Of a stretch of DNA of 64,000 nt, positions 22,545 to 30,964 are shown piece after piece. Each line of letters starts with the position of its first letter. Position 1 is the first letter of the stretch. A program made the position numbers and the translations under genes. This stretch comes from Micromonospora humi. Its GTDB lineage: Bacteria > Actinomycetota > Actinomycetes > Mycobacteriales > Micromonosporaceae. The stretch lies in the NCBI RefSeq assembly GCF_900090105.1, contig NZ_FMDM01000001.1, positions 600,913 through 664,912 on the forward strand. The letters are read 5' to 3'. The notes beneath the pieces are model-generated. The model worked only from the letters and a program-made list of their open reading frames with translations. It was not told the origin of the DNA and made no database searches.

Positions 22545-25500
22545 TCACCGCCCGTAGACCTCGAACTCGTAGAGCGAGAACCCGTACGAGGTGGCCCGCT
22601 TGACCCCGTACACCCGCACGTAGCGTGCGCTGACCGGGGCGAAGGTGGCGTTGTCGACGCCGCCGTTGCCGGTGGTGGTGGCGAACACCGGCGTCCAGGA
22701 GGTGCCGTCGCCGGAGACCTCGATCCGGTACGACGTGGCGTACGCCGACTCCCAGCGCAGCACCGCCCGGCTCACCGTGCGGGCCGCCCCGAGGTCGACC
22801 CGCAGCCACTGGTTGTCGTTGTAGCTGCTGGCCCACCGGCTGCCCAGGCTGCCGTCGACCGCCTTGTCCGGGGTGTAGCTGGTCAGGAACTGGGTGCTCG
22901 ACGCGCTGGCCGGACGGCCCTGGGCCAGGTTGGTGACGTCGTCGCCCCGGCGCGCCGGGAACGACACCACCTGCTGGTAGGTCGGCCGGTTCTGCCAGGC
23001 GATCAGCGGGTGGGTGATGCCGCCCAGGCCGGACTGGGCGATCGAGTCGGCGCACCACTGGTCGCCGGCGCCGCAGGACTTGTCACCCGGGTAGACGGTG
23101 GTCGCCGGCACCGCGGCGGCCTGGCCCAGCGCCCCGAGCAGCGCCGTCCGACAGGCGCCCAGGTTGCCGTTGCCGCAGTAGGCGCGCCCCAGCCCGCCGG
23201 CGACCGGGTCGCCGAGCACGGTGCGCACGTCCTTGTCGACGTAGCCCCACCAGCCGTACTGGAACGACGAGCCCTTGTGCGCCTGGCCCGCCAGGGCCCA
23301 GCTCGTCGCGCCGTCGCGACCGCCGTTCTGCCCGCCCGACGGCGCCTCGTTGACCTCGATCGCGTCGACGAGCGCGGCGTAGAGGTCCGGCCCGAGCCCG
23401 GGGCGGAACTCCGCCGAGGCGAGCAGCGGCCACCAGGCGTCGAAGATCCGGATCGCGTCGGCGTGCTGGTAGACCTTCGATCCCGGGGCCGTCTCCACCC
23501 GCCGGGCGCCGGCCTGCTGCCAGGCCCGCAGCTTGGTGACCGCGTCGGCCAGCGCCGGGTCGGTGACCGGCGCGCTGTCCAGCACCCGCAGCAGGTCGCC
23601 GAGGACCTGCTGGCCGCGCAGGTCGGTCACCGCCGCGTCCGCCATGATCTTGACGACGTCGGCGCGGCCGAGCTTGCGCTGGGCGATCGCGGCGCGCACC
23701 GGGCCGTCGAGCAACTGACCCCGGTGTACGGAGCCGAAGCTGAAGTTGCCGTCCGCCGCCCCGAAGTCCCGCGCCTGCTTGTTGTTCCAGCTGACGTAGT
23801 AGTCCTGGTTGACCGACTGCGGGTGCGCCGACGCCGGCGCGTAGCTGGCGTCGTTGGTGTCCGGGTTCCAGCCGGCCCACTCGTACGCCGGCTCGGCCTT
23901 CGCCGGCAGGTTCGGGTCGGTGACCGACGACCGGACCGGGTTCGCGCCGGAGTTGTAGTACGCCGCCTCGGTCGAGTTGACGTAGAACCAGTTGAACGCG
24001 TAGCCGACGCTGGCCGCGGACGCCTGGAACGCCGCCGCGCTGCCCATCGCCGACGGGTCGTTGAAGGCCTGGAAGCCGATCGCCGAGTCGGCCTCGTGCC
24101 GGTAGGTGGAGCGCAGCTTGGTGAACGCGGTGGGCTGCCCGTTCACCAGCCCCCGGTAGGACACCAGCCCGTACTTGGTGCGCAGCGCGCGCAGCGTGTA
24201 GGAGCCGGCCGGGGTGGAGTCGGCGAGCGTCGGCGACCAGGAGTTGCGCTGCTCCAGCGCCTCCATGGCGAGGCACTGGCCGTGGTAGAGGTAGCGGTTG
24301 GTGCGCAGCGTCGGCGCGCTGCCGTCGGTGGTGCACAGCGGCACCGCGTACGTGTCGGTCAGGTCCTGCGAGGCGGAGGTGGCGCTCCACGCGTAGTCCT
24401 GGCCGCGGCCGAGCAGCACGTAGAGGTTCAGCCCGGCGAACGCCGCGCCGCGGGCGCTGATCCCCGGCCCCTGCAACTCCTGGAGCATCAGCAGTTGCGG
24501 GGCGAAGTAGCCGGTCTGCGGCCCGAACACGGCCACCGGGTTGCCGGTGGTGGTGTGCCGGCCGGAGACCACCACGGCGTTGGACATGCCGTGCGCGCGC
24601 AGGTTGGCCAGGCCGCCGAGCAGCTCCTTGGTGGCCTTGCTGGCGCCGGTGCGGGAGGCGGCGCCGCCGGTCTGGTCGTAGGCGAGCGGCTCGGCGACCA
24701 CCGAGCCCGCGTCGGGCAGCACCGCGCTCGTCGCGCCCGGCGGCGTCGCACCGTACGGGAAGCTCTGCCCGTCGTGCAGCGTGAGCACGGTCTCCGGGTC
24801 GTTCTGCGAGCGGAACGCCGCCCACACCTTGTCGCCCTCGGTGGCGCCGTACTTGGCGCGCGCGGCGACGCGCACCAGCGCGGACTGGATCTCGCTGCCA
24901 CCGCCGCCGCCGAACAGGCCGCCGATCACGCCGGCGGTGGCGATCAGGTCGGTCATGGTGAAGTGCTTCGGCTTGCCGGCGCCGGCGAGCACGTACTCGC
25001 CGGGGTAGTTGTCGTCGGCGATCGACTTGTCGATGTAGGCGTTGATGCCGGCGATGTAGTCGACCACGTCGGTGTAGAGCTGCTGGCCCCGGGCGCCCCT
25101 GGTGCGCAGCGCGTCCACCTGGGCCTGGAGGTCCGCCTCGGTGTAGGGCGAGTTGGCCCAGACGCTCTGCTCCAGCTCCCGGTTGCCGGGGGCGCCGCCG
25201 GCGAACGAGGTGACGTTGCCGCGGCCGACGTGGCGCAGCAGGTCCATCACCCAGAGTCGGTCCTGGGCCCCGGCGTAGCCGGCGCCGAACATGGTGCCGC
25301 CGCGGGTGGTGCCGGTGACGTGCGGGACGCCGGTGGCCCTGTCCCGCACGATGGTGACGTCCGAGCGCGGTGAGACGGTGCTCTCGACCTGCGCGGCGGG
25401 CACGCCGAACGAGGAGTCGTTGTAGAACTGGGCGATCTGCTCGTCGGTCAGCCCGGCGTAGTTGTAGACCAGGTTCGCGTACTCGTCGAGCTGGTCGCTG

Positions 25501-25730
25501 GAGTGCGCCGGGCGGGTGCCGAGCGTCTGGTGGGCCAGGATCGCGACGAGCGTGGCGTTGCCGTTCTGCCCGGGCGGCAGGATGTCGGCGCACTGGCCGA
25601 GGCAGTAGTCGTTCGGGGCGAAGGTGCTGGCCGCGAGCGCCGGTGAGGGCGGGGTGACGGTCAGCACGCTCGCGGTCAGGGCGGCGGCGGTGAGTGCCGC
25701 GAGCCGGGCGCGGAGTGGGCGACGGGGCAT
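22545..25730 (-). CDS. Secreted penicillin-acylase-family amidohydrolase with C-terminal F5/8C (discoidin) domain
   Basis: A 1061-residue exported protein: Sec-type signal peptide (arginines, then an alanine/leucine core ending in P-A-L-A-A), penicillin-acylase (Ntn hydrolase) region at about 35-920, then a discoidin-like carbohydrate- or surface-binding domain from about residue 935. Self-cleavage would free the beta-chain nucleophile, most likely Ser383 in G-M-S-N-A-V-V-V-S-G. Family members cleave amide bonds of penicillins, N-acyl-homoserine lactones or lipopeptides; the substrate here is unknown. ATG 25730 has GGAGGAA upstream and begins the signal peptide. The larger size than quorum-quenching acylases (about 800 residues) is explained by the extra domain. 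Confidence 0.9.
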   Translation of the reverse strand: MPRRPLRARLAALTAAALTASVLTVTPPSPALAASTFAPNDYCLGQCADILPPGQNGNATLVAILAHQTLGTRPAHSSDQLDEYANLVYNYAGLTDEQIAQFYNDSSFGVPAAQVESTVSPRSDVTIVRDRATGVPHVTGTTRGGTMFGAGYAGAQDRLWVMDLLRHVGRGNVTSFAGGAPGNRELEQSVWANSPYTEADLQAQVDALRTRGARGQQLYTDVVDYIAGINAYIDKSIADDNYPGEYVLAGAGKPKHFTMTDLIATAGVIGGLFGGGGGSEIQSALVRVAARAKYGATEGDKVWAAFRSQNDPETVLTLHDGQSFPYGATPPGATSAVLPDAGSVVAEPLAYDQTGGAASRTGASKATKELLGGLANLRAHGMSNAVVVSGRHTTTGNPVAVFGPQTGYFAPQLLMLQELQGPGISARGAAFAGLNLYVLLGRGQDYAWSATSASQDLTDTYAVPLCTTDGSAPTLRTNRYLYHGQCLAMEALEQRNSWSPTLADSTPAGSYTLRALRTKYGLVSYRGLVNGQPTAFTKLRSTYRHEADSAIGFQAFNDPSAMGSAAAFQASAASVGYAFNWFYVNSTEAAYYNSGANPVRSSVTDPNLPAKAEPAYEWAGWNPDTNDASYAPASAHPQSVNQDYYVSWNNKQARDFGAADGNFSFGSVHRGQLLDGPVRAAIAQRKLGRADVVKIMADAAVTDLRGQQVLGDLLRVLDSAPVTDPALADAVTKLRAWQQAGARRVETAPGSKVYQHADAIRIFDAWWPLLASAEFRPGLGPDLYAALVDAIEVNEAPSGGQNGGRDGATSWALAGQAHKGSSFQYGWWGYVDKDVRTVLGDPVAGGLGRAYCGNGNLGACRTALLGALGQAAAVPATTVYPGDKSCGAGDQWCADSIAQSGLGGITHPLIAWQNRPTYQQVVSFPARRGDDVTNLAQGRPASASSTQFLTSYTPDKAVDGSLGSRWASSYNDNQWLRVDLGAARTVSRAVLRWESAYATSYRIEVSGDGTSWTPVFATTTGNGGVDNATFAPVSARYVRVYGVKRATSYGFSLYEFEVYGR

Positions 25731-25945
25731 GGCGATTCCTCCGGGGACGCGGAGTCGGGCCTTCGGTACGCCCGGCGGGTCGGTGCCGACGTCTCGCCCT
25801 CCGCGCCCGGGCGTTCCACCCGGAGGTGAGAATGACTCATATCTATCTCCGGGCAATGATCGGCGGCGAACCGTCGCTCGGGATAGCCGTCGTTCACCAG
25901 CCGTGAATGCCGACGTTTCGCCCCCATCGTCGCCCGTGGACGCGA

Positions 25946-25979
25946 CGGTGGGGGGTGGCGCCGTTGCCACCCCCCACCG
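25946..25979 (-). terminator. Strong hairpin after the amidase gene
   Basis: CGGTGGGGGGTGGC and its exact complement form a 14-bp stem with loop GCCGTT, 22 bp past the amidase stop at 26001. It separates that gene from the acylase promoter region (25731-25945), where I see nothing else distinct. Confidence 0.7.
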
Positions 25980-26000
25980 CGTTCCTGAGCCGGCGCGCCG

Positions 26001-27134
26001 TCAGTGCTTGTGGAACGACTGGCGCACCACGCCCCCCACCAGGGCGCACCAGGTGGTGGTGCTGAGCTTGCCGGTGGGCGGCAGCCCGTGCAGGCGTTGC
26101 AGGTCCTTCACCGCGCTCCGGGTCGCGTGGTCGTACTCGCCGGTCGGGGTGACCTCCGCCCAGCCCTTGGAGGCGAGCATGAACTGCGCCGCGACCACCG
26201 GCACGCCGGTGTCGCGCTGGTCCAACTCCGGGGCGAGCGTCTCCCAGGTGGGCGCCGTCAGGGTGGCGTCGACGTCGACCGGGATGCCGTTGCGGGCCTG
26301 CCAGTCCTGCACCGCCGCGACGGTTGCCGCGTCGAACACGCCGGTGACCGGCACGGCGTAGCCGCGGAACGTCAGCAGGTACTGCGCGACCCGGACCACC
26401 GGGCCGCCGACGAAGCGCCAGATGTCCGGCCAGCGGCGCGCCGGCACGTCGCCCAGGCGGGTGCCCAGCTTCCGGAACACCCGACGCCGCACCGCCGGGA
26501 ACTCCCGGTAGAACGTCGCGCCCGGGCACTGGGTCTCCCGGAAGTCCCAGTGGCCGAAGATGTCGTGCGCGTGCAGCCCGTACTGCCGGCAGACCGCGGT
26601 GCAGAGCCGCACCAGCCCGTCGAGCAGGTCCTCCGGCGGCGCCTCGGTGACGTAGGTGCCCTCGTTCTCGATGCCGATGGCGCGGCCGTTCTCGCCCGGG
26701 CAGTGCGCGGCGATCATCTGCCGGTCGCCGGCCGCCAACCGCTCCAGGCTGCCGTGCCGTCCCTCCAGGACGTGGCCGCCGCGGCTGACCGTGAAGTGCT
26801 GCCCGGTGTCCGACCAGCCGTTGCCGTCCATGTGCAGGTCCTGGCAGTCGCGGGCCAGCTGCTTGGCGTGCTCCTCGGAGTGGTCGGTGACGTTCGGGAA
26901 CGCCATGTGGTGCAGGATGATCTTGTTGGTGGGGATCGCGCTGACCGACAGCGCACCCGACGGCGGCCGGGCGGCCCACTCGTCGCAGCTGATGATCCAG
27001 TCGAGATCCGCGCCCGGCGCGGCGTGCGCGGCGTTCGGGAGCGCGAGTTCGGTCCCGACGACCGCGACCGTGGCGGCGCCGAGGCCGGCCCGTAGCAGCG
27101 TGCGGCGATCCAGCTCGGGATGGTCGAAGTGCAT
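26001..27134 (-). CDS. Tat-exported N-acetylmuramoyl-L-alanine amidase (PGRP type) with peptidoglycan-binding domains
   Basis: A 377-residue exported enzyme cutting the bond between N-acetylmuramic acid and the stem peptide. Residues 10-40 form a twin-arginine signal (R-R-T-L-L-R-A-G, then a hydrophobic stretch ending A-H-A-A). The amidase_2/PGRP domain at about 45-215 keeps zinc ligands His75 or His76, His195 and Cys203 (G-H-W-D-F-R-E-T-Q-C-P-G). Two peptidoglycan-binding_1-type repeats follow at about 240-310 and 310-372. ATG 27134 has GAGGAG upstream. It may remodel the cell's own wall or lyse competitors. Confidence 0.93.
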   Translation of the reverse strand: MHFDHPELDRRTLLRAGLGAATVAVVGTELALPNAAHAAPGADLDWIISCDEWAARPPSGALSVSAIPTNKIILHHMAFPNVTDHSEEHAKQLARDCQDLHMDGNGWSDTGQHFTVSRGGHVLEGRHGSLERLAAGDRQMIAAHCPGENGRAIGIENEGTYVTEAPPEDLLDGLVRLCTAVCRQYGLHAHDIFGHWDFRETQCPGATFYREFPAVRRRVFRKLGTRLGDVPARRWPDIWRFVGGPVVRVAQYLLTFRGYAVPVTGVFDAATVAAVQDWQARNGIPVDVDATLTAPTWETLAPELDQRDTGVPVVAAQFMLASKGWAEVTPTGEYDHATRSAVKDLQRLHGLPPTGKLSTTTWCALVGGVVRQSFHKH

Positions 27135-27264
27135 GGCATCTCCTCGATGACCCGACCGACGCCGGGCGATGTAAAGGAACTCCAAGTGAAGCGCGCGAGG
27201 TGGAGAATATTGCCACGACCGCGCCGCGCGCCAGGGGACAAAAGCCACCCGCGCCGGCCCACTC

Positions 27265-27281
27265 CTACCGGACCAGTAGGC
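27265..27281. promoter_or_regulatory. Palindrome upstream of the thioredoxin gene, possible operator
   Basis: CCTACCGGACCAGTAGG has arms CCTACCGG and CCAGTAGG, matching at 7 of 8 positions around a central A. It lies 65 bp before the thioredoxin start. A regulator is not obvious nearby. Confidence 0.35.
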
Positions 27282-27346
27282 GATGTCACGTCCGATGACC
27301 GGGACGGACCATGTCGCTCGGCCGATTGCCGTGGCAGCCTGGACCG

Positions 27347-27829
27347 GTGCAGTCGCCCAACCTGACCGGCCTCGCCGTGCTCGTCGCGGTCCTCGCGGCG
27401 GCCACCGCGCTCGGCTGGTGGCGCCGCGGTCGCGACGGCCGGCTGCGCGCTGTCCGGGATCGACGACCCGCCGCCGGCACCGACGGGTCGGTCGCCGCCG
27501 GCGACGTGCGCCACGCGGCCACCCTCGCCGCCCTCGGGGTACGCCCCGGCGCGGTCACCGTGGTGCAGTTCTCCGCCCCCGTCTGCGCGCCCTGCCGGGC
27601 CACCCGCCGGATCCTCGACGACGTCACCGGCGGACTCGACGGGGTGACCCTGCTGGAGGTCGGCGTCGACGAGCACCTCGACGCGGCCCGCGCCCTGGAC
27701 GTCTGGCGCACCCCGACGCTGCTGCTGGTGGACGCGGGTGGGCGGATCGTCCGGCGGGTCACCGGCGTACCCGACCGGGACGAGCTGCTGGCCGCGCTCA
27801 TCCCGCTCGCCGCCGGAGCGCGCCGATGA
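27347..27829 (+). CDS. Membrane-anchored thioredoxin-like protein
   Basis: A 160-residue protein: one N-terminal hydrophobic segment (residues 7-25) followed by a thioredoxin fold with active-site Cys80-A-P-Cys83 and the cis-proline loop T-P-T-L. The catalytic domain's side of the membrane cannot be fixed: W-W-R-R after the helix argues for the cytoplasmic side. GTG 27347 is chosen because CAGCCT, close to a -10 box, lies 6 nt before it; an ATG at 27311 would add 12 residues. The stop overlaps the reading frame that ends as the leader peptide, linking it to the DUF4395 gene. Confidence 0.85.
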   Translation: MQSPNLTGLAVLVAVLAAATALGWWRRGRDGRLRAVRDRRPAAGTDGSVAAGDVRHAATLAALGVRPGAVTVVQFSAPVCAPCRATRRILDDVTGGLDGVTLLEVGVDEHLDAARALDVWRTPTLLLVDAGGRIVRRVTGVPDRDELLAALIPLAAGARR

Positions 27830-27894
27830 CCGGGACGCGCCCCGCCACGGCGCGATCTGCCGCGGCACGGTCGGCCGGCGCCGGTACCGCCGGT

Positions 27895-27972
27895 GTGTGG
27901 CTGGTCCGGCGGCGGGTGGTGGACCACGGCCGGCTGGCGTCGAGCCTCTGTGCGCCGGCCCGCGCCGCCTGA
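27895..27972 (+). CDS. Cysteine-type actinobacterial leader peptide
   Basis: A 25-residue ORF from GTG 27895 (or 48 residues from ATG 27826, which overlaps the thioredoxin stop as ATGA). Its sequence V-R-R-R-V-V-D-H-G-R-L-A-S-S-L-C fits the pattern R-x-(H/V)-V-D-(x2)-R-(x2)-S-(S/A)-x-C of small leader peptides seen before sulfur-metabolism genes in Streptomyces and relatives, where the Cys codon is thought to report cysteine supply. The Cys codon is TGT (27949-27951), uncommon here. It lies 44 bp before DUF4395. Confidence 0.65.
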   Translation: MWLVRRRVVDHGRLASSLCAPARAA

Positions 27973-28016
27973 CCGACCACCCCCCGCTCGCCCTCGCCCC
28001 GGAACGGAACCCCTCG

Positions 28017-28457
28017 ATGCTGCTCGATCCCCGAGGGCCGCGCTTCGCCGCCGCCCTCACCACGGTCGTCCTCGCCGTCGCCCTGCTCACCGGATCCGGG
28101 CTGCTCCTGCTCGCCCAGGCCGTCGTCTTCGCGCTCACCGCGGCCCACCCGCGTCTCGGCCCGTACGGCCTGCTCTTCCGGGCCGTGGTCGCCCCCCGGC
28201 TGGACCCGCCGGTCGAGCTGGAGCCGGTCGCCCCGGTCCGGTTCGCGCAGCTCGTCGGGCTGGCCTTCACCGCCGTGGGCGCGGTGGCCTGGTTCACCGG
28301 CCTGAGCGTCCTCGGGCTGGTCGCCACCGCCGGCGCGCTCGCCGCCGCGTTCCTCAACGCGGCGTTCGGACTCTGCCTGGGTTGCGAGGCCTACCTGGCG
28401 CTCCGCCGCCTCACCGGCCGCCCCCTGACCGCCCGCCTCCCCGTCCCCCCGCGCTGA
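28017..28457 (+). CDS. DUF4395 membrane protein
   Basis: A 146-residue protein with about four hydrophobic segments, matching the DUF4395 family: opening D-P-R-G-P-R-F-A-A-A, an internal P-x-R-F-A-Q (residues 73-77), and a C-terminal membrane CxxC pair, Cys120 and Cys123 (F-G-L-C-L-G-C-E-A-Y), which suggests redox or sulfur handling. DUF4395 genes are often beside thioredoxins or sulfurtransferases; here a CAPC thioredoxin and a cysteine-type leader peptide precede it, which is consistent. Molecular function is unknown. ATG 28017 has only a weak ribosome site (GGAACGGAA). Confidence 0.85.
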   Translation: MLLDPRGPRFAAALTTVVLAVALLTGSGLLLLAQAVVFALTAAHPRLGPYGLLFRAVVAPRLDPPVELEPVAPVRFAQLVGLAFTAVGAVAWFTGLSVLGLVATAGALAAAFLNAAFGLCLGCEAYLALRRLTGRPLTARLPVPPR

Positions 28458-28461
28458 CCCC

Positions 28462-28560
28462 CCACCCCACCCCGCCGATCTTGCACTTGGTGCCCCGGCG
28501 AAAGGGGCGATCCGCCCGTGCCGGGGGCCGCAACCGCAAGATCGGCGGGGGCGAGGGGTG
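28462..28560. repeat. Long imperfect palindromic element (family 2, copy 1)
   Basis: Arms of a perfect 15-bp stem, centred on CCCGCCGATCTTGC and GCAAGATCGGCGGG (28471-28484 and 28536-28549), enclose further small stems such as GCCCC/GGGGC. Outside them CCACCCC and GGGGTGG extend the pairing with an internal loop. Elements with the same GATC-containing arms occur at 57823 and 58807. It could end transcription from DUF4395. Confidence 0.7.
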
Positions 28561-28602
28561 GGCGGGGTTCTACGCTGGGTCGGGGTGGGACGGGGGAGTG
28601 GG

Positions 28603-30387
28603 ATGGGTGGAGGGGCGCGGCTGGACCGGCGTGGTGTGCTCGCCGCCGCGGGCGGGCTGGCGGTCGCCGGCATCGGCGTACCGGTCGGGCTGGCCATCAC
28701 CCGTGACCGGCCGGCACCGGCCCGCGGACGCCGGCCGGTCAGCATGGCCATGCACCTGCACGCCTCGTTCAGCGAGGGCGTCGCCAGCTACGCCGCCCAC
28801 CTCGACCAGGCCCGCCGCAACGCCGTCGACGTGCTCTGGTGGACCGACCACGACTTCCGGGTCGCCGCGCACGACCACCGCCGCGTCGTGCGCTTCGACG
28901 GCCCGGAGGAACGGGAGGGCGAGCTGGCCTGGACCTGGACGTCGGCCACCGAGGGGCGGCTCACCGAGTCGGCGGCCGACTTCGTCGCCGCGCCGGACGC
29001 CGCCGACGGCCCCGGCCGCGCGTTGCGCCTGGCCGCCACCGGCGCCGGCACCCACTGGTACGCGGGCAAGGCCTGGAACTGGACGCACACCGGGAACATC
29101 TCCGACACCACGCTGCATCTGGACGTGCGGCCCGAGGCGACCGGCCCGGACGCCACGCTCACCGTCGAGGTCGCCCTGTCCCACCACCCGGCCGGGCCCG
29201 GCCGGGCCGCCGGCCAGCTGGTGCTGCGCTACCGCCTCGGCGCGGCGACCACTCTCCGGCACGCCGCCGACGGCCGGCACGGTACCGTCGACGTGCCCGC
29301 CCCGGCCGGCGCCTGGCGGCGGCACACGTTCGACCTGCTCGCCGACGTCCGGCGACTCTGGCCCGACCTGGTGGCCGGCGACAACTCGCTGCGCGGGCTG
29401 CGCCTCGGCGTGACCGTCGACGGCGGGGCGCGCGGCGCGTACCTGGTCGACCGGCTGGTCTTCGACCGGGCGCGGCGGGCCGGGCAGGGCGGGGAGGATC
29501 TGCGCGCCGAGGTGCTGCGCGGCTACGACGGCGCCTACCCGGGCGTGACCCACCACCGGGCGTACGAGGTGTCGATGGTGCGGCACCTCAACTGGTTCGG
29601 CGGCGACGGCACGCTGCCGCGCTTCCCGTCCCCGCCCTACCGGGACAACGACCCCGGCGCGACCGAGCGGATGGCGGAGTTCCTGCACGCCCACGGCGGC
29701 GTGGTCTGCTGGAACCACCCGCTGGACGTGGAGCGCCGGGACTCGCTGGCCCGGCTGCTGGTGGCCCGGCGCGGGCTCGGCGCCGACCTGATCGAGATCG
29801 GCCGAACCCCGGTCGAGGACCACCTCTGGGCGTACGACGTGGCGGCCCGCAACGCGATCCCGCTGACCGCCGTGGGGGTGACCGACGACCACGACGGCAC
29901 CGACTGGCGGGCCGGGCGGGACCGGTGGATCACGTCCGTCTGGGCCGCCTCGACCGGCCGTGACGACCTGGTCGCGGCGCTGCGCGCCGGGCAGGCCTGG
30001 TTCGCCGACCTGGTCGGCTACCGGGGGGCGCTGGACCTGGAGTTCGGTGGCCGCAGCGCGATGGGCGCGTTGCCGACGGTCGTCGACGACACCGTCACGG
30101 TGCGGCTGCGCGCCACCGACCTGCCGGCCGGGGCGACGCTGGAGGTGGTCACCGGCGAGGTGGACCTGGCCGGCGAGGCGGACCCGACCCCGGCGGTCCG
30201 GACCAGACAGGTGCCGTGGCGGCAGCTGCGGCAGGGCTGGCACGACCTGCCGGTGCGGGTGGGCGGCGGCGCGTACCTGCGCACCCAGGTGCGGGACCGC
30301 GACGGCGCGATCGTCGCCGCGAGCAACCCACTCTGGCTGCTGCGCCGGGAGCCGCCCTCGGGCGTCCCCCCGGCGCGCCGCTTCTGA
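28603..30387 (+). CDS. Tat-exported CehA/McbA-family PHP-type metallohydrolase
   Basis: A 594-residue exported protein. The N-terminus has a twin-arginine signal (L-D-R-R-G-V-L-A-A-A-G-G). The PHP-type metal motifs are spread through the chain: M-H-L-H near residue 51, W-T-D-H-D near 81, V-C-W-N-H-P near 365, and V-T-D-D-H-D-G near 425. A jelly-roll-like insert (about 130-290) and a C-terminal beta domain surround them. CehA/McbA-type enzymes hydrolyse carbamates or phosphoesters; substrate here unknown. ATG 28603 has GGGGGAG upstream; an ATG 45 bp earlier would move the Tat signal inward. Confidence 0.82.
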   Translation: MGGGARLDRRGVLAAAGGLAVAGIGVPVGLAITRDRPAPARGRRPVSMAMHLHASFSEGVASYAAHLDQARRNAVDVLWWTDHDFRVAAHDHRRVVRFDGPEEREGELAWTWTSATEGRLTESAADFVAAPDAADGPGRALRLAATGAGTHWYAGKAWNWTHTGNISDTTLHLDVRPEATGPDATLTVEVALSHHPAGPGRAAGQLVLRYRLGAATTLRHAADGRHGTVDVPAPAGAWRRHTFDLLADVRRLWPDLVAGDNSLRGLRLGVTVDGGARGAYLVDRLVFDRARRAGQGGEDLRAEVLRGYDGAYPGVTHHRAYEVSMVRHLNWFGGDGTLPRFPSPPYRDNDPGATERMAEFLHAHGGVVCWNHPLDVERRDSLARLLVARRGLGADLIEIGRTPVEDHLWAYDVAARNAIPLTAVGVTDDHDGTDWRAGRDRWITSVWAASTGRDDLVAALRAGQAWFADLVGYRGALDLEFGGRSAMGALPTVVDDTVTVRLRATDLPAGATLEVVTGEVDLAGEADPTPAVRTRQVPWRQLRQGWHDLPVRVGGGAYLRTQVRDRDGAIVAASNPLWLLRREPPSGVPPARRF

Positions 30388-30412
30388 CCGACGTCGCGCC
30401 GGTTCGACCTCG

Positions 30413-30418
30413 TAGACT
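30413..30418 (+). promoter_or_regulatory. -10 box TAGACT of a leaderless promoter (NUDIX gene)
   Basis: TAGACT is followed by 7 nt and the ATG at 30426. Confidence 0.45.
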
Positions 30419-30425
30419 CGCCCAG

Positions 30426-30923
30426 ATGACCGCTTCCGGCCCGTATCGCCGTCGTTCGGCGCGGGTCCTGCTGGTCGACCGCGACGGCCGGCTTCTCCTC
30501 CTGCGCTTCCGGTTCCCGGCGAACCGACCGGCACGCGGACACGGCTGGATCACGCCGGGCGGTGGAGTGGAGGCCGGTGAGTCGTTGCCCGCCGCCGCGG
30601 CCCGCGAGTTGCGCGAGGAGATTGGTCTGGCGGTCGACCCCCGCCGTCTGGGCCGGCCCGTCGCGTACCGCGTCGAAACCGGCGATCGCGGTGGGATGAG
30701 CGGGATATTCCGCGACGACTTCTTCCTGCATCGCCTCGACCGCCACCGCGTCGACGTCGACCGGATGGAACCGCACGAGCGGGACACGCACGCGGGGCAT
30801 CGCTGGTGGACGCTCGATGATCTGGCCTCGACCAGCGACGTCGTCTACCCGGTCGGTCTGTTCACACTGCTGGCCGACATCCTTGCCGACCGCCTTCCGC
30901 CGTACCCCAGCCGCCTGCCGTGA
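30426..30923 (+). CDS. NUDIX hydrolase
   Basis: A 165-residue protein with a complete NUDIX box at about residues 47-69 (G-x5-E-x7-R-E-L-R-E-E-I-G-L), the Mg2+-binding helix used to hydrolyse nucleoside diphosphate derivatives. Start strand V-L-L-V-D-R-D-G-R-L-L-L-L-R is typical. The substrate cannot be assigned from the sequence. It is followed by a PadR operon with its own promoter. The codon usage at the 3' half (more CGC/CGT and GAT) differs slightly from neighbours, which I do not over-interpret. Confidence 0.92.
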   Translation: MTASGPYRRRSARVLLVDRDGRLLLLRFRFPANRPARGHGWITPGGGVEAGESLPAAAARELREEIGLAVDPRRLGRPVAYRVETGDRGGMSGIFRDDFFLHRLDRHRVDVDRMEPHERDTHAGHRWWTLDDLASTSDVVYPVGLFTLLADILADRLPPYPSRLP

Positions 30924-30932
30924 CGGGCGTGT

Positions 30933-30957
30933 GCATATACCGCTAGTCGGTATATGC
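30933..30957. promoter_or_regulatory. Perfect inverted repeat, probable PadR operator
   Basis: Arms GCATATACCG and CGGTATATGC are exact complements separated by CTAGT. The right arm contains TATATG, placed 8 nt before the PadR GTG and so likely its -10 box. A regulator bound here would block its own promoter. Confidence 0.75.
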
Positions 30958-30964
30958 TTCCGGT

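Noticed and set aside
22431..25373. A 980-codon open frame antisense to the penicillin-acylase gene
   Set aside because: In DNA this GC-rich, stop codons are rare in frames opposite real genes. The translation is low-complexity (Arg, Gly, Val, Glu) without motifs, while the minus strand encodes a clear exported enzyme.
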